A DNA stretch of 61,220 nucleotides from Acidobacteriota bacterium (GTDB lineage: Bacteria; Acidobacteriota; Terriglobia; Acidiferrales; UBA7541): assembly GCA_021324935.1 (NCBI GenBank), contig JAJPIE010000032.1, forward strand, positions 1-61,220, written 5' to 3'. How positions within the stretch are numbered: the first letter of the stretch is position 1; every line of letters starts with the position of its first letter. A program made the translations under genes and the position numbers. This document shows positions 56,450-61,220 of the stretch, piece by piece. The notes under the pieces were generated by a model. It searched no databases. It was not told the origin of the DNA and saw nothing but the letters and a program-made list of their open reading frames with translations.

Positions 56450-56576
56450 CGAAGAAAAGTATACGCGAGGAACCCTGGCGCCCCAACAATACGCGCCGGA
56501 AAAACTTTCCGGGCGAGCCGCAATCGGCCCGCCCGGAAGGCATGCGATAGGTTGTGGATTGACGTAACCGGCTAGG

Positions 56577-58328
56577 CTACCACTGCACTCCGGGATACAA
56601 ACTCGGCAACCGGAAGCCTCGATAGGCGTTCGCATTACCTGTGCTGAGTTTCCACACGACCTGCGGGCTACTGCCGGGGGTTACTTCGAAGATGTTCGAA
56701 TATCCCGAAGTAGCGCCGGCGTTGAAGTCTGCCTCCAGATTGCCGTTGGCCAATTGTTCGGCGTTGCCACCCCAGAAGGAATACTCCATCGGGCGAAAGT
56801 CAGTGACGATCCCGGCAGTTTTAGCGGTTTCGTCGATTTGGAAGGTTACCCCTCGGCTATAAGTGCAACCTGACGTGCAACCCGGTTGCGTGGGGCGGTC
56901 ATTCCCATTGTCAAACACCGCCAGTCCGAACTGCCCCGTGGTATTCGTCGTTGTAAACGAGGGACCGTGCTGCATGTAGAACCAGTCGTATGGATCAGTG
57001 CCACCCTGCAACGTGAAATCCCCTTGAGAGCCAAGGTGCCAGAGAATAGCACCTGAACCTGCACCATTTTCATAATCGATTTTGATGATCCAGCTCTGAT
57101 GACGAATAGAAAGAAGCAGATTGCCGTCATCGGGCGAGTACACCAGCGCATTGGAGTGTGTCCAGTCCGGGTACCCTTGCGGTGCGCGGTTGATATCCAG
57201 GTGGTCGAAGGTGCTCCAGGTCCAGACCGGCAAAAAAGTTCCGTCGCCTTGCGGGGCAAGATCGACGATGCCATCACCCAAGATATTTCCCAGCCCGGAG
57301 CAATTTGCAATCGCTGAGCAGGCTACGTACATATTGAACAACGCGATCCAGTGGCCGTTGGGCAAGCCGATCACATCATGATGAAAAGCATTCAACGTGT
57401 AATTCAGACCTTGATTGTTGAACGCTGTCTGAAGTTGAGCGAGTGTCTCCTGCTGGATGGTATTGCCCGCCAGATCAACTTCCATAAGCGCGCTGGGAGA
57501 ATCTCCAAACAGGAAGTGGCCGTTCGGGAGTAAATGCACACCCTGTACACTTCCGCTGCTCAGTGCCGGGTACGACCATAGCAGATTACCGGAGAGATCG
57601 AAGGCCGCCAGGGGAGAGGAGCCACTCGGACCAATGAGAAGATCTAGAACCTCGACGCCGGATTGTGGAGTCATGCCTTGCGTCGTGGTGGTCGTTACCG
57701 GAGGAATTTGTGCGGCGGGCACCGCCTGTGTGGTGAACGTGTGATCCACGTCGGTGATCATCGAGCCGTTTGGGCCCGGAAGCACCGCGCGCATGTGATA
57801 TTGCGTCGAGGCAAGCATGCCCGCCACATAAAAGCTGAGCGGACCCGACGCCGGCGCCGGCTGCGTCCAGGTGTTCAATTTGTAGGATGTGTCGGTGCCG
57901 AACTGGATGTACGCGTTCGTCCCGGAGGGAAGATTCAGCGTGTACTGCGCAACCTGCGGATTATTGGTCGCCGTTACCTGCCCGTTCGGAAATACGTTGA
58001 TCGTGGCCGAGGCCGTCTTCGTCGGGTCGCGGTGGCTGGTTGCGACGACGGTTATCGAGGTAGGCTGCGTCACCGTGGGAGCCGTGAAAGTCCCGTTGGC
58101 ATCGATGTAGGTGCTCGCTATTCCGGCGACTCCGGGAATGGATGTGACCGACCAATCCACATCCGCATCGCCCGCGGAATCCGTGGCGGTGAGTTGCACG
58201 GTCTCCGACGAAAAGACCGTTGCACTGGTTGGTGTTACCGAGAGAATGACCGGAGGAGAGGAAGCGCAACCTGCAAGCAAGATTAAAAAACCACACAAAC
58301 AGAAAAACACCCCTGCAATTCGAGTCAT
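56577..58328 (-). CDS. Arylsulfotransferase (ASST)-family lipoprotein
   Basis: A 583-residue protein. Start MTRIAGVFFCLCGFL; lipobox LAGC at about residue 20, so a lipoprotein. An N-terminal Ig-like module (about 25-110, SVTPTSATVFSSETVQLT) is followed by a fibronectin-like part and a beta-propeller. DYENGAGSGAILWHLG, HHDVIGLPNGHWIALF and YPDWTHSNALVYSPDDGNLL contain the probable catalytic His in DWTHSN, as in ASST enzymes moving sulfate between phenols. The open frame upstream to 58493 has no signal, so 58328 is taken as start. Confidence 0.8.
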   Translation of the reverse strand: MTRIAGVFFCLCGFLILLAGCASSPPVILSVTPTSATVFSSETVQLTATDSAGDADVDWSVTSIPGVAGIASTYIDANGTFTAPTVTQPTSITVVATSHRDPTKTASATINVFPNGQVTATNNPQVAQYTLNLPSGTNAYIQFGTDTSYKLNTWTQPAPASGPLSFYVAGMLASTQYHMRAVLPGPNGSMITDVDHTFTTQAVPAAQIPPVTTTTTQGMTPQSGVEVLDLLIGPSGSSPLAAFDLSGNLLWSYPALSSGSVQGVHLLPNGHFLFGDSPSALMEVDLAGNTIQQETLAQLQTAFNNQGLNYTLNAFHHDVIGLPNGHWIALFNMYVACSAIANCSGLGNILGDGIVDLAPQGDGTFLPVWTWSTFDHLDINRAPQGYPDWTHSNALVYSPDDGNLLLSIRHQSWIIKIDYENGAGSGAILWHLGSQGDFTLQGGTDPYDWFYMQHGPSFTTTNTTGQFGLAVFDNGNDRPTQPGCTSGCTYSRGVTFQIDETAKTAGIVTDFRPMEYSFWGGNAEQLANGNLEADFNAGATSGYSNIFEVTPGSSPQVVWKLSTGNANAYRGFRLPSLYPGVQW

Positions 58329-58560
58329 CAAGTGAACCCCAAGTGGAATGAGGCCGGGCGGCCGAAATCCCCAAATTGCGACCGTACACCGAAGCAGCGT
58401 AGCACAACACGCAAGGTTGTCAAAAGTGTTCTTGCGGCCTTGTTTGCTCAAACGATTGTTTTCGAAGCAATTAAAATGCGTTCTGTTCTTCACCGGCGGA
58501 TTTTCGAGTGGAAATGGTGCATGTTTGGCGGAAATTCGCTGGCAGCGGAATGATGTGATC

Positions 58561-59673
58561 CTACAGCAGTTTCTTCTGCTTGCGGTCTTCCAACGCTTTC
58601 ACAATCTTGCCAACGTCTTGCGCGCGATCGCGAGGGCAAATCAGCAGCGCATCGGGAGTTTCCACCACCACCAGGTCCCGCACGCCGATGGCCGCTATAA
58701 ATTTGTCGGGACTCCAGAACAAATTTCCTTCCGCATCGAGCGATTGCCCCGGACCCGCAAAAACATTTGCTCCGGGATGCTTAGCGAGCAGTTCATAGAC
58801 CGCGGCCCATGAACCGATGTCGCTCCATCCGATCTCCGCGGGGATCACGAAGACACGCGGCGCGCCAGGCTGCCGCGTGGCGCGTTCCAGGATGGCGTAG
58901 TCCACGGAAATGTTTTCCATCTGCGGATAGATACGCTTAAGCCAGGTTTCGTAGCTCCGCTTGCCTATATGAGGCGCGAGTTCTTCCAGCAGCGCGTAGG
59001 TGGCCGGTAAAAATTCCTTCAGCGCCTCCAGAAACGTCGAAGCGCGCCAGAAAAACATTCCCGCGTTCCATTGGTAGTTTCCAGAAGCCAAATATTCCTT
59101 CGCCACGGCGCGCTGTGGCTTCTCCGCAAACCGCCGGACCGCATATACGGGTATTCCCAGCGAGGCGAATGGCTCGCCTTGCCGCTCGACATAGCCGTAG
59201 CCGGTTTCCGGCTGTGTCGGAGGAATGCCGAGAACCACCATGCGGCCTGGCTCGCGCGCCACCTCCAGGGCCGCCCGCACGATGTCTCGATACTTCTCAG
59301 GTTGCGCGATGTGCTGGTCCGCCGGCAGCACGGCGAGCAACGCGTCGCCGCTGGCGGCATGGCGTACATGAATCGCCGCCAGCCCGATGGCCGCAGCGGT
59401 GTTCCGTCCGATTGGTTCGGCCAACACTTGCTTGCGCGCGGCCGTGGGGAGTTGTTTGCGCAGGGTGGCAACTTGCTCGCTGTTCGTCACCGTCCAGATG
59501 CGCGGCGCGGCAACAAGGGGAGCCAGCCGCGCCACGGTCTGCTGCAGCATCGATCCCTTGCCGACGATATTCAGCAGTTGCTTCGGCGTGCGCGTCCGGC
59601 TGCGCGGCCAGAAACGCGTGCCGCGTCCTCCGGCAAGAATCACCGCGTGCGCTGAGAGTTTCTTCTCGCTCAT
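58561..59673 (-). CDS. manC: Mannose-1-phosphate guanylyltransferase
   Basis: A 370-residue nucleotidyltransferase forming GDP-mannose. Signature LAGGRGTRFWPRSRTRTPKQ at the N-terminus; PIGRNTAAAIGLAAIHV, LPADQHIAQPEKY and ETGYGYVERQGEP follow. FAEKPQRAVAKEYLASGNY holds the conserved Lys, and EIGWSDIGSWAAVYELLAKH ends the catalytic domain. It lacks the C-terminal cupin isomerase domain of bifunctional ManC/AlgA, which fits the separate manA next to it (ATGA overlap at 59670). Confidence 0.93.
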   Translation of the reverse strand: MSEKKLSAHAVILAGGRGTRFWPRSRTRTPKQLLNIVGKGSMLQQTVARLAPLVAAPRIWTVTNSEQVATLRKQLPTAARKQVLAEPIGRNTAAAIGLAAIHVRHAASGDALLAVLPADQHIAQPEKYRDIVRAALEVAREPGRMVVLGIPPTQPETGYGYVERQGEPFASLGIPVYAVRRFAEKPQRAVAKEYLASGNYQWNAGMFFWRASTFLEALKEFLPATYALLEELAPHIGKRSYETWLKRIYPQMENISVDYAILERATRQPGAPRVFVIPAEIGWSDIGSWAAVYELLAKHPGANVFAGPGQSLDAEGNLFWSPDKFIAAIGVRDLVVVETPDALLICPRDRAQDVGKIVKALEDRKQKKLL

Positions 59674-60728
59674 CCGATATCCGCCAGCAGCACGCGCGAA
59701 ATCGCCGCTTCTTCGAATCCCTGGTTTCGCAATTGCCGCCGCAGTTTTCCGGGGTCTGGCACCGTGACACGCAACACCGAACATGCCCGGTCCGGTTGCA
59801 GCAAAATCGTCGGCAGGCTAGCCGGGAAAAACCAGGCTTCGCCGGGACGGAAGCGATAATCCTGATCGGCGTCGTAAAACGCGCCCGTGCCGATCAATCC
59901 AAGGAATAACTGAAACTCTCCCTCCTCGCTCTCGATAGGCGTTGTTTTGTGGCAGTCCCAACGCTCCGTGGCGAAATAGTCGCAGGCGGCCAACAGGTGC
60001 TTATTCGCGTCGGGAGAGTGCAGTGCGAGGGGTGCGATTTTTCCGCCGTGTGCCTTGCCGAATTTCGTCACCTCCATCGCCTTCTGGATATGCAGTTCGC
60101 GCGGTTTGCCCGTGGATTCCACGCGTCCGTAATCGTAAACGCGATAGGTGAGGTCCGAATATTGTTGGATTTCGCAGACCACCAGGCCGGCCCCCATGGC
60201 GTGTTGCGTGCCGGCGGGGATGAAGTACGTCTCGCCGCTCCGTACGTGGAAATGTTCGAGCAGGTCTTCCACCGTATTCGCCCGCAGGGAGCGCCGAAAT
60301 GCTTCCTGGTCTACACCGGGTTTCAGGCCAATCAAAACCTCCGCCCCAGGCTCGGCGCAGACGATGTGCCACATCTCGGTTTTCCCGCGGCCGCCGGCGG
60401 CCTGCTCGAACTTCGAGGCGTACGCGTCGTCAGGATGCACCTGGATGGACAGCCTGTCGTTGGGGAAAATGAATTTGATCAGCAGCGGAAATTCCGCGCA
60501 CGAAGCGAACTGCGCGCCGCGCCATTCAGCCGGCATCGCTTGCCACGCTTCGCGCAAGGTTTTCCCCGCGAAAGGCCCGTTGGAAATCCGCGAATCAAAC
60601 GCCGTCAGCCACGCCTCTCCCACGGGTTCCGGCAGATTGGCCTTGTCTGGATACCACGGAGCCAGGGAGCGCTGGCCCCAGATCCTCGGGGTGAAGAACG
60701 GCTCAAGACGCGAGAGAACGGGTTGCAT
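59670..60728 (-). CDS. manA: Mannose-6-phosphate isomerase, class I
   Basis: A 352-residue zinc enzyme converting fructose-6- to mannose-6-phosphate. Start MQPVLSRLEPFFTPRIWGQR. Metal-site motifs are SIQVHPDDAYASKFE, ETYFIPAGTQHAMGAG and EIQQYSDLTYRVYDYGR. The short cupin C-terminus (GAFYDADQDYRFRPGEAWFF) fits class I bacterial enzymes. Overlaps manC by 4 bp; together with the phosphohexomutase this gives a route to GDP-mannose. Confidence 0.92.
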   Translation of the reverse strand: MQPVLSRLEPFFTPRIWGQRSLAPWYPDKANLPEPVGEAWLTAFDSRISNGPFAGKTLREAWQAMPAEWRGAQFASCAEFPLLIKFIFPNDRLSIQVHPDDAYASKFEQAAGGRGKTEMWHIVCAEPGAEVLIGLKPGVDQEAFRRSLRANTVEDLLEHFHVRSGETYFIPAGTQHAMGAGLVVCEIQQYSDLTYRVYDYGRVESTGKPRELHIQKAMEVTKFGKAHGGKIAPLALHSPDANKHLLAACDYFATERWDCHKTTPIESEEGEFQLFLGLIGTGAFYDADQDYRFRPGEAWFFPASLPTILLQPDRACSVLRVTVPDPGKLRRQLRNQGFEEAAISRVLLADIG

Positions 60729-60734
60729 CGCAGT

Positions 60735-61220
60735 TCAGGATGCGGCCTCCGCGCGCGTGAAGAATTTTTCCAGGCGCCGCAAGCCTTCCTCAATCCGATC
60801 GAGCGAAGTGGCATAGGAAAGCCGCAGGAAGCCCGGCGCGCCAAACGCTTCGCCTCCCACCAGCGCCACATGGGCCTTGTCCAGCAGCACCTTGGAAAGT
60901 TCGGTGCAGTTCTTTGCCAGCGCATGTTTCCCTTCGCCCAGATGCGCGGAAACGTTTGGAAAAGCATAAAATGCGCCGCCCGGCCATTCGCAAGTGACGC
61001 CGGGGAGCGCCCGCAGCCCTTCCACGATACGCTTCCGGCGCTTGGTGTACTCGGCCAGCATCGGCGGCACAGTGTCCATCGAACCGCGCATCGCCTCCAG
61101 CGCCGCGTATTGCGCAATCGAGGTCGGGTTCGACGTCGACTGGCTCTGGATCTTGATCATCTCCTGGATCAATTCCTCCGGTGCCAGCGTGTAGCCGATG
61201 CGCCAGCCGGTCATCGCAAA
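60735..61220 (-). CDS. Aspartate aminotransferase (class I/II), C-terminal part
   Basis: The frame is open to the last base of the window, so the N-terminal part lies outside. It begins FAMTGWRIGYTLAPEELI, just after the PLP-binding Lys of the family (the SKTFAMTGWRIG context). The C-terminus has WPGGAFYAFPNV and FLRLSYATSLDRIEEGL, where Arg binds the substrate carboxylate. 162 residues are visible. It lies 6 bp from the manA start; they may share a transcript. Confidence 0.88.
   Translation of the reverse strand, partial: FAMTGWRIGYTLAPEELIQEMIKIQSQSTSNPTSIAQYAALEAMRGSMDTVPPMLAEYTKRRKRIVEGLRALPGVTCEWPGGAFYAFPNVSAHLGEGKHALAKNCTELSKVLLDKAHVALVGGEAFGAPGFLRLSYATSLDRIEEGLRRLEKFFTRAEAAS

Overview
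The window is about 61 kb of GC-rich bacterial chromosome with dense protein-coding genes on both strands, short spacers and many ATGA-type overlaps. I saw no rRNA, tRNA, CRISPR array, insertion sequence or prophage. The content points to a Gram-negative, probably aerobic soil bacterium: lipid A genes (fabZ, lpxA, lpxI), TonB, an LepA/HflX/NusB/MiaA housekeeping set, succinyl-CoA synthetase, multiheme and monoheme c-type cytochromes, and secreted peptidases. The gene mix, plus a short dispersed repeat (GTGGCACAGGCATTCTTG-like) that I associate with Acidobacteriota, makes an acidobacterium the best guess. That is inference, not proof.

Layout. 1-3610: end of a radical SAM gene, a strong terminator, then an ABC exporter (ATPase with a frameshift in Walker A, permease) and a TPR protein. 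3618-8851: two gluzincin-type peptidases and an M20 peptidase. 9025-13488: a tightly coupled operon fabZ-lpxA-lpxI-Gfo/Idh oxidoreductase-tonB-like. 13567-16703: a tiny membrane ORF, miaA and a damaged multiheme cytochrome with three chitobiase-type C-terminal repeats. 16746-19290: a PLP-dependent dehydratase, a damaged redoxin/SnoaL chimera and a broken 3-methyladenine DNA glycosylase. 19568-22836: hflX, a small membrane protein, pgsA and an AMMECR1 gene. 22888-29710: a secreted protein, a fused aroD-aroE, trpE-trpG, a FecR-like protein and trpD on the opposite strand. 29870-34092: sucC-sucD-ndk, a DUF2905 protein and xseA. 34099-40720: a GIY-YIG gene with an in-frame TGA, lepA, a DCC-family protein with a lipase-maturation-factor-like protein, a cytochrome c and a SanA-like fusion. 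40818-45332: a PstS-like protein, a candidate selenoprotein and a TPR-GAF-degenerate GGDEF protein. 45348-52578: thiolase, HNH nuclease, a sugar-binding-like protein, a broken YCII gene, hydroxyacyl-CoA dehydrogenase, enoyl-CoA hydratase, ribH and nusB. 52738-61220: an esterase, PhzF, a cupin, phosphohexomutase, arylsulfotransferase, manC-manA and the end of an aspartate aminotransferase, all on the minus strand.

The most interesting observation is at 42052-42585. A PRXL2/SelU-type thioredoxin-fold gene is read straight through a TGA that sits exactly where the family has the first Cys of its CxxC redox motif (giving UxxC). A hairpin that fits the bacterial SECIS pattern follows it. This is probably a selenocysteine protein, unless the TGA is a mutation or base-calling error. 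That caveat matters, because several other genes here carry single-base indels or nonsense codons (ABC ATPase, multiheme cytochrome, redoxin/SnoaL, GIY-YIG, YCII). At least three of these are explained by one missing C, so some may be assembly errors.

Functional themes: lipid A and envelope construction, mannose-nucleotide supply (phosphohexomutase, ManC, ManA), chorismate-to-tryptophan synthesis, and short-chain acyl-CoA/beta-oxidation-type chemistry.
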